A stretch of DNA of 64,000 nucleotides from a virus, in IMG/VR virus record IMGVR_UViG_3300012931_000759, positions 248,001 to 312,000 of that record, one strand, 5' to 3'. Every line of letters begins with the position of its first letter. The first letter of the stretch is position 1. The notes beneath the pieces were generated by a model. It was not told the DNA's origin and did no database searches. It worked only from the letters and a program-made list of their open reading frames with translations. Made by a program: the position numbers and the translations under genes. Positions 1 through 9,961 of this stretch are shown here, in pieces.

Positions 1-1
1 C

Positions 2-1327
2 GGCATAGCGGTGAGCCAGATCCAGGCTGCGAGCCAGCCGCTGGCCATCTTTGGAACCAAAATCACCGAAGCACAGAGCATCTGGACGACATTCACGAAA
101 TCCCTGAAGGGCATCGCGCCGGAGGAGGTTGGCAGCCTCACGCGGCAGATTACCAGCAACATCGCAACCATGAGTCTTGGCGCGCAGGGTTTTGTGGCGC
201 AGATGAGCGGCATGGTCCATGGCGTGACCGCGCTCGGGGGTGCGCTGCGGATGGAGCTGGCGATGCGCGAGCCTGGCGGCATGGAGCGCAACCTCGAGCG
301 CGTCATGCAAACCATCTCGCGCATGGGCGGCGGGCGCATCATAACGCTCCAGGAGGCGTCCCAGACTCCGGCGCTAGAGATGCAGTTCCAGCTCCAGCGG
401 CAGATGGTCGGGCAGATGCTCGGGGTCCAGCAGGGTCCCCAACAGTCCCGCGTGCTGGAAGTGCTCCAGAACATGGAGAAGGGCGGGGCCTCCGGAGCAG
501 AAGCCACCAAAAATGTCCAGGAGCTGATGGCCGACGGGCAGAAGGCCCAGTCCGCGAGCACCACTGCCATGGAGAAGACGGCTATGGGCATCACCCGGAC
601 CAACTCTTTCCTACACGAGATTGTCGGCCTGGAGCAGACCGCCGGTCGCGAATTGGCCCAAATCGGGCGCGCGCTCGGCACCGCCGGGGTCGGCATGCGC
701 CCGAGGGAAAGCGATGTCGCGCGCGCCACGCTGGCGGGCATGCGGGCAGGCCCGGCGGTCGCTGCGGCCGCTCCGCGCGCTTTGGAGCGCATGGGCGGCC
801 TGGTCCGCACTGTTAGTAAAGGCGCCGAAAGAGGCTCGAAGGCCTTCGTCCTCGAGCGGCAATTCCGGGCAAAAATGACGCCGACAGGCGAGCCCATCGA
901 CCCCAGGCATCCCGAGCAGGCCGAGGCCGAACGCGGACTGGCAACAGTGCTGCCCACGGCCACCGGCAGGCGCCCGGAACTTGCGCCTGGTCTGCCCGTG
1001 TCCACCGGCAGGCGCCTGGAACTCGCGCCTGGGCCGCGCGAGAGGCGGGACAGGTTGGCGCGGACAGTGATGCCATTCGGGTTCGACCGCCCGGAGGAGA
1101 TGGCTCCAATGGGGCCCGACGAGACGGCGCCGGGGCGACCGGGCGCAAGGCGAGGTGCGGCGGCCATGGCGGCGGAGGGTGAGAGGCCAGAGGCCCTGAC
1201 GGTCACCCCTCTCGAGCCGCCCACTGTGGAGATCAAGGTCATATGTGAGAAGTGCCTCGAGAAGATCGTGGACAAGAAGCTACACCTTGGCAACCAGGGC
1301 GCGGCAGGCGAGGACTACGCCAGATAG
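2..1327 (+). CDS. Probable C-terminal part of tail tape-measure-like protein (5' end outside window)
   Basis: The frame is open to the left edge. A GTG at 11 exists, but no ribosome-binding site precedes it, so the gene probably starts before the window. The first 250 or so residues are Met/Gln/Ala/Gly-rich and helical-looking (LQRQMVGQMLG, TLAGMRAGPAVAAAAP), as in tape-measure and tail-chaperone-associated proteins. Residues 300-400 are Pro/Arg/Gly-rich, low in complexity, and contain a tandem repeat. The C-terminal end has a CEKC pair. The position directly upstream of tail and baseplate genes supports a tail role. The tape-measure assignment is an inference from composition and context; no catalytic motif is visible. 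Confidence 0.5.
   Translation, partial: GIAVSQIQAASQPLAIFGTKITEAQSIWTTFTKSLKGIAPEEVGSLTRQITSNIATMSLGAQGFVAQMSGMVHGVTALGGALRMELAMREPGGMERNLERVMQTISRMGGGRIITLQEASQTPALEMQFQLQRQMVGQMLGVQQGPQQSRVLEVLQNMEKGGASGAEATKNVQELMADGQKAQSASTTAMEKTAMGITRTNSFLHEIVGLEQTAGRELAQIGRALGTAGVGMRPRESDVARATLAGMRAGPAVAAAAPRALERMGGLVRTVSKGAERGSKAFVLERQFRAKMTPTGEPIDPRHPEQAEAERGLATVLPTATGRRPELAPGLPVSTGRRLELAPGPRERRDRLARTVMPFGFDRPEEMAPMGPDETAPGRPGARRGAAAMAAEGERPEALTVTPLEPPTVEIKVICEKCLEKIVDKKLHLGNQGAAGEDYAR
952..1035 (+). repeat. Two-copy tandem 42-bp repeat inside the first gene
   Basis: Units 952-993 and 994-1035 are near-identical and in frame. They encode two 14-residue copies built around TGRRPELAPG / TGRRLELAPG within the Pro/Arg-rich tail of the protein. 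The few differences are single-base substitutions, which suggests duplication followed by drift. Confidence 0.75.
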
Positions 1328-1345
1328 CGTTTCCGGAGGACCGAC

Positions 1346-2176
1346 ATGGCCGAGCAGACGATAGGCAACCAGGTGTTTGTTGACCCGTCGCAGGATCCGG
1401 CGAACAATCCCCTGCGCGACAAGGGAACAAGCGCGGCAGAGGGCAACCCCCAGCAACCCGCTATTATCGCCAGCAACCCTCAGATGCCGACGGGCGTTCG
1501 GAGGCGCCAGCTTATGCGCTGGAAAGTGCCCGACCTCGGCTATATCGACATGTACATCAACCCGCAGCAGATGACTATCCAGGAGAAGAAGGTCATCACC
1601 AAGCGCAGGACCAAGGGAGGATACATCATCCAGTATTGGGGCGAGGAGCTTCCGACGATCAGTATCAGTGGATCGACCGGCGCCTCGGGCATTGAGGGCA
1701 TCAACATCCTGCGCGACGTGTATCGGTCCGAGCAGAAGGCTTTCGAGAAGGTAGCAAAATCACTGGTCGACAGGCTGGGTACCTTTTCCTTGGGAAGCGT
1801 CTCTGGCATCATGAACGCCGTCTCTAACCCTGGCCAGGCCATAGGGAGCGCGCTTTCCGGTCTTTTCGGCTCCGGTGCCAATCCGCCGTTGCTCCCCACG
1901 TTGGGCTCCTTGGCTCTCGGGGTTGAATTGTATTTCCAGGGGTGGGTTTTCAAAGGCTATTTTCTCGATTTCTCGGTAGAGGAGAGCGTAGCTCAGGGTG
2001 TCGGGGTGTTCAATTACAGGATGAATTTCCAGGTCACCGACAGGCGCGGCACCAGGAAAAACTTTATGCCGTGGCATAAATCACCAGCCGATACTGATCC
2101 AACAACCGGCAAACCAATCAATTATAGGCAATCCAACTATGAGACAACACCTCTCAATTTCAGCGGAGAAGAATAG
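1346..2176 (+). CDS. Tail/baseplate structural protein
   Basis: A 276-residue protein. The centre (about residues 60-125) has a motif found in structural proteins next to the hub of myophages: an INPQQM segment, then KRRTKGGYIIQYWGEELP, then SISGSTGASGIEGI. The middle is Gly/Ser-rich and hydrophobic, and the C-terminal third is beta-rich (YFQGWVFKGYFLDFSVEE). There is no signal peptide or enzyme motif. It lies between a tape-measure-like gene and a hub-like giant, so a role at the tail tube/baseplate junction is inferred. The start follows a GGAGGACCGAC leader. The family name is not certain; a LysM-less tube initiator or distal-tail type protein is the closest guess. Confidence 0.6.
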   Translation: MAEQTIGNQVFVDPSQDPANNPLRDKGTSAAEGNPQQPAIIASNPQMPTGVRRRQLMRWKVPDLGYIDMYINPQQMTIQEKKVITKRRTKGGYIIQYWGEELPTISISGSTGASGIEGINILRDVYRSEQKAFEKVAKSLVDRLGTFSLGSVSGIMNAVSNPGQAIGSALSGLFGSGANPPLLPTLGSLALGVELYFQGWVFKGYFLDFSVEESVAQGVGVFNYRMNFQVTDRRGTRKNFMPWHKSPADTDPTTGKPINYRQSNYETTPLNFSGEE

Positions 2177-2914
2177 ATGCATCGATGCTCCGTATGTAAC
2201 AAAGCGGTCGAACATCCCGCTACGGTCAATCCGGTTCTATGTTTCCGATGCTATAACCACCTACATCCACCAAAAGTAGCCATATGCGACAACTGTGGAT
2301 GTCTAAAACCATCACATAGGACAAACAACAAAACACTTTGTAAACGATGCTATGAGGTCTTGTTCCTAACGGAGACCTGTGTCAAATGGAACCAGGAGCG
2401 AAGTGTAGTTTTCCGCGCACCAAACGGCGAGCCCTTCTGTGCGTCATGCTACTACAACATGCGCACGCCTGTTGAATGCGGGTTTTGCCATCGCATGAAA
2501 CCAAAACATACGGAACATGTCGTATATGGCAATTTGTGTAAGGTGTGTTATAACAAAACCCGCAGGTTGGAGGATCCGAACTTTGCGTTGATAGAGAGCC
2601 TGCGTTCTCGCGCACGTAGTGCTTTCAAGCGCTTCTGTCAAAGGGGAAAAGTCCGTTCGTCCAAAGAATATGGGATAGATTACGCAGCCATTGTGGCACA
2701 CATCGGGGCGTGTCCTTGTTGCCGCTCCGACTATCATGTCGACCATGTGTTTCCCTTGGTGGCTTTCGATTTTACCAGACCGGAGCATATTCGTGCCGCT
2801 TTCGCTCCGGACAATCATCAATGGCTGCCGAGCCGGGCCAACCTGAGCAAACAAGACACTTATGATCGCTGTGCGTTCGGAAGTTATCTTGAACGCCATG
2901 GAATCCAAGAATGA
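2177..2914 (+). CDS. Free-standing HNH homing endonuclease with N-terminal zinc-knuckle array
   Basis: A 245-residue protein with about eight CxxC pairs in residues 1-125 (CSVC, CFRC, CDNC, CKRC, CASC, CGFC, CKVC), followed by an HNH core near residues 175-230. In that core CPCC and YHVDHVFPL give the metal-binding/catalytic His-Asp-His, and DNHQWLPSRANLSKQD gives the Asn/His half. It begins directly after the TAG of the upstream gene and ends in an ATGA overlap with the next, so it is inserted without disturbing the tail operon. Its composition is clearly more AT-rich than its neighbours, a sign of transfer. Homing endonucleases of this type nick or cut allelic sites and spread by copying. 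It has the same architecture as the gene at 62145. Confidence 0.85.
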   Translation: MHRCSVCNKAVEHPATVNPVLCFRCYNHLHPPKVAICDNCGCLKPSHRTNNKTLCKRCYEVLFLTETCVKWNQERSVVFRAPNGEPFCASCYYNMRTPVECGFCHRMKPKHTEHVVYGNLCKVCYNKTRRLEDPNFALIESLRSRARSAFKRFCQRGKVRSSKEYGIDYAAIVAHIGACPCCRSDYHVDHVFPLVAFDFTRPEHIRAAFAPDNHQWLPSRANLSKQDTYDRCAFGSYLERHGIQE

Positions 2915-5900
2915 CGATCCTCATCTCGTCCACGCAGTCTGACCTGACATCCGGGGACGGGTTCGGCTCACTGCTCCGCGATTTCGGCGGCATGCTTGGA
3001 CAACCCGACCTGTTCAGTTCGACCAATGGGGTCAAACTCCACGGGGGCGATCCCGACCTGGCGGCTTTCCAGAGCGCGGCCGGGAGCATCCTGGAGAGGC
3101 TGTACAGCGCCAATCAGGAGGTGTTTGACAAGAATTTCGTCGGCAGTGGGCGGCAGGTAATCGCGGGCGGGGCCACGGTGGCCGGGGGCAAGATCTCCCC
3201 GCTAGAGGATGCCGCAATCCTCCAAGTCACCAATCAGACCCCAAACTTGAGTGTATTAGTGAAGAAGCGGGCCTTCTCGTCCCTCAACCATTTGTATGAC
3301 CCCACGCTGATGGACGACGCGGAACTGTGGCTGTTCCGGGCGACTAAGCGCCTGTTCGCCAGAAAATGCGCCGAGGTGGCCGACTATGAGCGGCTGGCCA
3401 AAATCAAGCGCCTCCTGGAGGCCGGTAGTAATGCCTCGCAGGCGTCCATAGGCCTAGTGACCGGCCTCGCAGCCGCGTTTAGTGACACCGCGCAGGCATC
3501 CACGGGGGGCAGCCCTCTTGGCGCCGACTCCGGGGTGGGCTTCTTCTCGTCGATGCGAAACCTACAGAAAGCCATCAAGGATCGACAACCAGTGGATGTC
3601 ACCACCTGGTTCTACGATCCTGACGTGCCGTTCGACCCAGCAATGGGCAGCGGAAGTGGCGTGTTCGAGATCACGCTCGTGGCCTCGCTGAACACAAACC
3701 TGTCCATCGACGGAAGCGGAAACGGTAGTTTCTCCATGGATAACCCATACAACATCCTGCGGATCTCCGAGAATGACATCGAGATGGCTATTAGGGACAC
3801 TGCCCTATCCAAGCTTACGAATGTCCTGGACAAGGCCGCCGGCCTGGCCCTTTCGAGAGCGCAGGTGTCTGACGCACAGCTCACGCGGGCTCGTAAGGAA
3901 CGCAAACGCAGCCCCATAACTTTCACCGTGAGTGCCTCCGGACAAGGGGCCACTGGAACAATGGACGCCATCGGGATGACGCTCACGGCGGACAATCTCA
4001 ATCTGGTGCCGGAGCCGCATTCGCTCGACGACGCCGAGAAGACGCTGGTCAAGGGTGTGTTGGCTGGGCTCGAGGCCTATTCTATGTCCACCAGACGCAA
4101 CCTACTCGACGGATTGAGCGTGAGCGGAGGCGATAACGCGACGCTCCGGAACTCCATGTCCTATGCTAGGAGAATGCTGCGCAAGTTCCACGCGGGCAAA
4201 CTGCTAATACAGCCAATGGACACCGTCTATGTTTTCATCGACGGCAGCACGCGTCGCTCTGGGGAGGTAACCGGGCAGGCGGACAGCCACTCTCCGCTGA
4301 TGATCGGAGACAAGGAGATACCAGGATCCACGATGGAGGTCGTCGACAGCATAAGCGAGTCCATAGGCCTCCAGGACACTTGGCAGATCGACAAACCGTT
4401 GCTCAAGGCCGCTTGGGATAAGAGCGGAAAATGGCTTAGTCTCAGAGATTTCGAGAAGCTGTACGCGGTCTCCGGGGGCTCCGGCACACATGTGTTCGCT
4501 GGCCTTGTGAGCGACGCGACGAACACCTACAATGCCGAGGGTGGGCGCTACGAGGTGTCGGTGAGTGTCAACTCCAACATGGAGTGGCTGCGGCTATCCA
4601 GGTACAACCAGCAGCCTGCGCTCCAGCAGACCGAGGGTATTATCTGGGATCCCCTGACGCCCTTCGATTTCCAGGTCGACGAGGCTACGGGGCTTCCAAC
4701 CGGGCGCGCAAAGCTGACGGACACTAACAAGCGACTTCTGGATTCTGGTGCCTTGTTTATCCACCGTGGCAAGGATGCTGGAAAGCGCGCGACCGAAAGT
4801 CTGCTCCAGAAGCAGGATGTCCAGCCGTACGGTGGTAGTCTTCTACCGGTGTTCGAGATGCCTCCTGGCCTAAAGTACCGCTGGAAAGAGGGCATTATCA
4901 CGGCGGCCTATACAGCCTCGGCGGTGAACCCGCTCGACCCGACGATGACGAACGAGAACCAGCTGCGGCGCGACATTGGTTTTTTCGCATCTAACACAGC
5001 ATTCGACACGATGGATGCTGCGAACATTGTCAGCCTGCTAGTTACCGGCTACCCGCACAATACGGCGACGTTCATCGAGAGCGCCTTGAATTCTGGAGGT
5101 TTTCAGCTCGACACAACGCTCAACAGCGGGAAAGACTATTTTCACAGTTTCCTGGATGTCCAGAAGTCCGTCAACCTGGTCCAAGGGAATTTCTCACCCT
5201 TTAAGATCATTAACGCCAATCGCAAGGACCTGGCGCAGATGATCTCGACCCAGCAGCGTCTAACGCAGACCTCGGCGCAACTAAAGCAGCTTAAGAACCA
5301 GTATGCCCAGATGAGCGACCAGCTGACGAATCTCACGGCCTCCTATCCAGACGAAAACGACTCCCAATATCTGAGAAGCAAAAATATATTGTACAAGAAG
5401 AGGCTCGATATAGCGGCTGACCTCCAGAAGGCCGAGAAGACTTTCAACAATCTCCTAAACAACAGCAAAACATGGCGAATTGCTGGTGACGACATCGGTT
5501 TCGACCTGACAAACCCGTCGGACGAGGACGAGGCGCGGCTATTCGGGGACCGATTCCTCTTCGTAAGCCAACGGCGGCGCGAGGATGTGATCTATAACCG
5601 CGACAAGAATTTCCTGATCGTGTCGGAGGAGTACGACAAGGACTACGACATCCAAGCGTTCGCGCTGAAGATGCGGGACAGACTGCCGGACATGTGGAAG
5701 AACCGATGGGACAGTGTGGAGGGGCTCTGTAAACAGGCGGCCGAAATGCTCGACCTGGAATTTTTTTGTAACACCCAGGGTCATCTTGAGCTGCGGCCGC
5801 CGCTGTACAACCGGACACCCCTGAGCGTCCTATCGACGATGCTCTCGCTCAACCGGAATGTCGGCGTCAAGCTGTTCCCAGATTTCCTAACGAAACTGGT

Positions 5901-7668
5901 CTCGAGTCGCACGCAGAGTCTGATACTGGAGATTATGGAGGCGGAGTACGAGATGATGCGGTATGCGGCCCTGCTTGGCGCGACCGACGAGAACGGTGCC
6001 AGGAATCTGATTTTCCAGAAAGGCATCGCTGACAGCGTACTGATTATCCAGGAGACCGATATCCGGAAAGCCATCCTGAAGAACGAGGTTGTCAAAGAAA
6101 CGGAGCAGAAAAGGCTCCAGGAAATCATTGCGGGTAACACTGTCGCAACCCTCGGTTCGCAGAAGACGGGCATCTTCTCCGCTTCGGCGCAGGCTAACCT
6201 TTTCCTCAACAAGAAAGCGGTTACTGTCAGCCAAGGGAGCGCCATCTTCTATTCGGACATGGTACAACAGTTGGTGAAGCTGACCGGTCGGCCTTTGCGT
6301 AGCTACCCGTCGTTCGACGAGGCCAAGGTGGGTGCCAAAAAGAACGGTCAGTCGAATCCGGCCAGCGATGTCGCAGCAGCCATCGACCGCATTTCCGAGC
6401 AGGTGAGCCGCAGGTCCAAACTGCTCAGGGTGCTGGAGAAGGTCCTGGAGCAGAGTGTTGAGATAGCTTCGGTCAACGCTGAGGGAAAAACACAGACCGG
6501 GTTGGGATGGTTCAACTCAACAACCAAGCCCTCGGAGATGTTTGAGCGGTTGGTCGAGAATGACACCCAGCATGTGCTGGGGCACCTTTCGGGCCATCGC
6601 TTCATCATCGGTGACGAGAACCTTATATCGTACCGGATAACCGAGAAACCGCCCGCCCAGACGGTCTGTACCGTGAGCGGAAGCGCCGACGCCCTCGCCG
6701 GAGTACAGGAAGGCTTTTACAACGGGGCCTTACCGGCAGCCAGGGCCTTTGGCGCGGATTTCGATCTCTGGCGTCAGTACGGCTTCCGTGGAGAGCGTAA
6801 TTTCGACAAGCCGTACTTCTACGACTCGGAACTACAGTGTGCTCCCTATGCCAAGATGGTCCTGACCAGGCAGCACAAAGAAATCCTGAACGGCGAAGCG
6901 GAGGTCGTAGGCAACGAGTTCTACCAGTTGGGGGATGTGGTATACCTGTCGGACGCACAATTACTGTTCTACGTAAATGCTGTTAGACATTCGTTCACGT
7001 ACGAAAGCGGTTTCAGTACCACGTTGTCCCTGAGCTACGGCCATCCGGTCGGTGAATACATTCCCACGCCACTCGATGTCATAGGCAAAAGCCTGTCGAA
7101 CCAGGCAAATCTACACACCGGATTCCGCGTGCGTAGGCAACCGTCAAGGAGCGACAGGGTGCTTGGTGTCGTGCGGTTCGCGTCTGGCGAGACCGGTGAG
7201 AAGGGTCTGCTTGGGGGGCAGGACGGCCAGCGGAACTACGCGGTGCTTTCGAACGTCCTACAGATCGCCAACCGCGAACTCGATTTCAACAAACCCGACA
7301 CGAGTCCGCGCGTGTTCGTACTTGTGTTCGGTAACGCGTCCAACAAGGACGAACAACTCAAAAGGGCAAAGGCGGTTCAGAACTGGTTGGCCGTCCCCGT
7401 GGCGCCAGGTCAGAAAAGCGATGGCTTAGATTCCGCTATGGCAGTAGTTTCCGGCCAAAGCGATTTGGCGCACCAGGCGATTTCCAGCACCAGCCAGTTT
7501 CTGGCTCAGCTTGCCAAGGACACCGAACTAGGCAGCACGGACAAGGCTCTGCTAAAGGCTGGAGTGGTAGCCAGCGACCAGGCATGGACGCTAGATCCGG
7601 AGCTGGACCGCGTCGTGGAGATCAGACTGCGTCCAGCTCCGGCTGGCGGATGGCCACAGGGGGAATGA
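2911..7668 (+). CDS. Giant baseplate hub-like tail protein
   Basis: A 1585-residue virion-type protein without catalytic motifs. Residues about 500-580 have a beta-rich segment (RYEVSVSVNSNMEWL). Residues 770-850 form a Gln/Leu-rich coiled coil (QLKQLKNQYAQMSDQLTNL). Residues about 1330-1395 have the beta-barrel style of hub proteins, with GDVVYLSDAQLLFYVNAV, then a symmetric serine/threonine strand and YIPTPLDVIGK. The C-terminus is acidic to neutral. It follows the tube/baseplate gene and precedes the spike gene, the usual place of the gp27/gpD-type hub. The start ATG overlaps the stop of the HNH gene (ATGA). The hub role is inferred from order and fold-like signatures. Confidence 0.6.
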   Translation: MTILISSTQSDLTSGDGFGSLLRDFGGMLGQPDLFSSTNGVKLHGGDPDLAAFQSAAGSILERLYSANQEVFDKNFVGSGRQVIAGGATVAGGKISPLEDAAILQVTNQTPNLSVLVKKRAFSSLNHLYDPTLMDDAELWLFRATKRLFARKCAEVADYERLAKIKRLLEAGSNASQASIGLVTGLAAAFSDTAQASTGGSPLGADSGVGFFSSMRNLQKAIKDRQPVDVTTWFYDPDVPFDPAMGSGSGVFEITLVASLNTNLSIDGSGNGSFSMDNPYNILRISENDIEMAIRDTALSKLTNVLDKAAGLALSRAQVSDAQLTRARKERKRSPITFTVSASGQGATGTMDAIGMTLTADNLNLVPEPHSLDDAEKTLVKGVLAGLEAYSMSTRRNLLDGLSVSGGDNATLRNSMSYARRMLRKFHAGKLLIQPMDTVYVFIDGSTRRSGEVTGQADSHSPLMIGDKEIPGSTMEVVDSISESIGLQDTWQIDKPLLKAAWDKSGKWLSLRDFEKLYAVSGGSGTHVFAGLVSDATNTYNAEGGRYEVSVSVNSNMEWLRLSRYNQQPALQQTEGIIWDPLTPFDFQVDEATGLPTGRAKLTDTNKRLLDSGALFIHRGKDAGKRATESLLQKQDVQPYGGSLLPVFEMPPGLKYRWKEGIITAAYTASAVNPLDPTMTNENQLRRDIGFFASNTAFDTMDAANIVSLLVTGYPHNTATFIESALNSGGFQLDTTLNSGKDYFHSFLDVQKSVNLVQGNFSPFKIINANRKDLAQMISTQQRLTQTSAQLKQLKNQYAQMSDQLTNLTASYPDENDSQYLRSKNILYKKRLDIAADLQKAEKTFNNLLNNSKTWRIAGDDIGFDLTNPSDEDEARLFGDRFLFVSQRRREDVIYNRDKNFLIVSEEYDKDYDIQAFALKMRDRLPDMWKNRWDSVEGLCKQAAEMLDLEFFCNTQGHLELRPPLYNRTPLSVLSTMLSLNRNVGVKLFPDFLTKLVSSRTQSLILEIMEAEYEMMRYAALLGATDENGARNLIFQKGIADSVLIIQETDIRKAILKNEVVKETEQKRLQEIIAGNTVATLGSQKTGIFSASAQANLFLNKKAVTVSQGSAIFYSDMVQQLVKLTGRPLRSYPSFDEAKVGAKKNGQSNPASDVAAAIDRISEQVSRRSKLLRVLEKVLEQSVEIASVNAEGKTQTGLGWFNSTTKPSEMFERLVENDTQHVLGHLSGHRFIIGDENLISYRITEKPPAQTVCTVSGSADALAGVQEGFYNGALPAARAFGADFDLWRQYGFRGERNFDKPYFYDSELQCAPYAKMVLTRQHKEILNGEAEVVGNEFYQLGDVVYLSDAQLLFYVNAVRHSFTYESGFSTTLSLSYGHPVGEYIPTPLDVIGKSLSNQANLHTGFRVRRQPSRSDRVLGVVRFASGETGEKGLLGGQDGQRNYAVLSNVLQIANRELDFNKPDTSPRVFVLVFGNASNKDEQLKRAKAVQNWLAVPVAPGQKSDGLDSAMAVVSGQSDLAHQAISSTSQFLAQLAKDTELGSTDKALLKAGVVASDQAWTLDPELDRVVEIRLRPAPAGGWPQGE

Positions 7669-7671
7669 CAC

Positions 7672-9951
7672 ATGTCGACTGATAGGCCCGTCGGTTTACA
7701 GGCTCGTTTGGCCGAGGTCATCTCGGTCGACCATGCCACCGGCGTGGCCCAGACCAGGTGGGTCGACGACGACGAAATTGGGCCGCTGATCCCGGTGCCG
7801 CATCCATTCTCCGGAATCGGCGGCGAGGGAGTATACATCGGCCTCAGGGAGAGGGCACTAATCGTCTGTGTCAGGGGATCGTACGGGCGATACATACCGG
7901 TTGCCGTGGTCCCGCCGCGCGCATCGTTCGCTTCCGACCTGGCCGACATCCCGGAGATGGCTTTCGACGACTCTGGCGTTCCTCTGATCGACGATGGCGA
8001 AATCGTTGTTCGAGGACCGACCGGAGCCGTGTTTCGGCTCAATGCCGACGGATCTGTCGCCATGCGCAACAGCCTCGGAGAAGGTTGGGCAGTAGGAGGA
8101 GACAACGACGAGGCGCATCGATGCGCGATAGCAAATCCCCCACCTGTTACGTACATGGTCTCCCAGGCGGGCCTAGAGGCCCATGGGCTCGTGCGGCGAG
8201 ATGTTCGCCCGAACGAGGAGTCACTCGACGTCTCGATTTTCGACCCTATGTACGATCTCGAGGCTGAGCAACTGCTTGAGGAGGTTGGCCGCGATCCCAC
8301 AAAGGATGTGACGCACGGCACGCGGCGGTCCACCGCCGGTGACGAGACGGCGGCAGCTACGGCTTTCCGGAACCCGCCTTTTGTGGAAAAGCGCCATATC
8401 CTGTACGAGTTTGGTACCGGATGGAACGTGGGCACCCAGCAGGACGAGAAGGGTCTGCTGGACGGGGCCGAGCTGCCGGTCAGGATCTCGATGGACAGGA
8501 GGGAGCGCCGCAGCAATGTGTTAAGCCTGTCGCTGTCATACCCGAACGAACTGATGGAAGCCGTGGACGGCACCCTGGTCGACATTTTCGGTAACCTGCT
8601 TGACATCAATAGGAACATCATCCAGCCGCCCGTCGGTGAGGACACCATGTCCCTCCTGGAGAGCCTACAGGAGAACGCAAGGCACACAGTAGCGCTCCAT
8701 AGGGAGATCAACACCAGGAAAGGCTGGGCGTACACCGGAAACGCCATCCCGGATCCGGTGACGCCGGATGTCTCTAGTGCCGACAACAACGCGCGTGACC
8801 GCAGCCGCTGGTTCGTAGACGTGGATAAGGAGGGGTTGACCAAGATCAACATTCCGGCCACCTCCGAGACTGGTAATGTGCCGTGCCTGGTACGCTACGA
8901 AACTTCAAGCGTCGTCGATGTCGACAGTCACGGACAGGCCGGACCTGCTGCGCGCAAGGGGGACGACGACCCTAAGCGGCTTTTCCGCAGTGACCTAAAT
9001 GCCGGTCAGCGGCGGCAGGACGTGTTCCTGGATCAGTTTGGGCCCGGCGGCATTACAGTCAAGCGCGTGGAGTCGCGAAACAGCCAGGCCGTCGACCTGT
9101 CCCCGGACAACCGGCTGGCAGATTATCCTACCAGCTATGTCGAGGGGGAGCAGGACAAGGGGCAATGGGCCGAACTACCCTCGAAAGTACAAAGTGGCAC
9201 GGCATTCCACAGCATTGTGCGGACCGCAGCTAAGTTACTCGCAGTTTCGATGAACCAGATGTCCTATGACACCGTAAACAAAGACGCCGAACCACCAAAA
9301 GCGGACGGGGATGCGCTCAACAACCAAGTAATTCAGAGTTTTCTGGCGAGTGTTGGAATGCCGGTCGATCCAGACAAGGCTGGTTGCCCGAAAAACTACC
9401 CCAACGCCGGAGGTCGCAGCCTCCACGCCAACCTGGACGGAAGCGTCGAGCTGTCGGTCGGGGCGAACACGGTCGACCGCCTATCGTGGATCATGGACAC
9501 GGCTGGCGGGATTGTGGCCCGTATAGGCCGCGACCGTTACGGCAGGAGCGCGATAGTTCATATGGATGGTGCGCTGGCCTTGGAGGTCGGCGGATTCGAT
9601 TTTGTCGGACCGGAAGCCTCCGTCGCGGCCGACCGGCGCTTCTCGGACAGGGGCAAAACATTGCCCAAGGATGTCAATGTGTTCCGCGCCGGAAAGATCG
9701 TGATCCGCGTGAGGCGCGCGAATACGGCCGGAACCGGCCCGGACACGGACAATGACAACCTCGACCAGGTGATCATCGTCGACGAGAAAGGCGTGAGCAT
9801 CCAGGCGACCGGCCAGCTCAGCCTGAAATCCACGATGGACATGGTCCTACAGAGCGGCGGCCAGATCATCCTGGACGGGAAAGCAATCAAATTCTACACT
9901 GATCAATATCAAAGGCTTGTCCTAAAGCAGCCTAGCCGAAAGCAGATATAG
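7672..9951 (+). CDS. Baseplate spike protein (OB-fold plus C-terminal beta-helix, gp5/VgrG-like)
   Basis: A 759-residue protein. Residues 10-80 look like an OB-fold domain: ARLAEVISVDHATGVAQTRW, then a GEGVYIGLRERALIVCV strand pair. A long middle region holds Asp-rich loops. The C-terminal 60 residues consist of short alternating strands (GVSIQATGQLSLKSTMDMVL, then GGQIILDGKAIKF), the pattern of a triple beta-helix needle. Spike proteins tip the tail tube and puncture the outer envelope. No lysozyme or peptidase motif is visible. The order hub-spike-wedge fits contractile tails. A leader with GGGGGAATGACAC precedes the ATG. Confidence 0.65.
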   Translation: MSTDRPVGLQARLAEVISVDHATGVAQTRWVDDDEIGPLIPVPHPFSGIGGEGVYIGLRERALIVCVRGSYGRYIPVAVVPPRASFASDLADIPEMAFDDSGVPLIDDGEIVVRGPTGAVFRLNADGSVAMRNSLGEGWAVGGDNDEAHRCAIANPPPVTYMVSQAGLEAHGLVRRDVRPNEESLDVSIFDPMYDLEAEQLLEEVGRDPTKDVTHGTRRSTAGDETAAATAFRNPPFVEKRHILYEFGTGWNVGTQQDEKGLLDGAELPVRISMDRRERRSNVLSLSLSYPNELMEAVDGTLVDIFGNLLDINRNIIQPPVGEDTMSLLESLQENARHTVALHREINTRKGWAYTGNAIPDPVTPDVSSADNNARDRSRWFVDVDKEGLTKINIPATSETGNVPCLVRYETSSVVDVDSHGQAGPAARKGDDDPKRLFRSDLNAGQRRQDVFLDQFGPGGITVKRVESRNSQAVDLSPDNRLADYPTSYVEGEQDKGQWAELPSKVQSGTAFHSIVRTAAKLLAVSMNQMSYDTVNKDAEPPKADGDALNNQVIQSFLASVGMPVDPDKAGCPKNYPNAGGRSLHANLDGSVELSVGANTVDRLSWIMDTAGGIVARIGRDRYGRSAIVHMDGALALEVGGFDFVGPEASVAADRRFSDRGKTLPKDVNVFRAGKIVIRVRRANTAGTGPDTDNDNLDQVIIVDEKGVSIQATGQLSLKSTMDMVLQSGGQIILDGKAIKFYTDQYQRLVLKQPSRKQI

Positions 9952-9961
9952 GAGCACGAGA

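Noticed and set aside
7506-8861. A 451-codon open frame on the - strand opposite the hub and spike genes
   Set aside because: It is Ser/Arg/Thr-rich, has no motif or ribosome site, and lies opposite two well-supported + strand genes; it is a by-product of GC-rich codon use.
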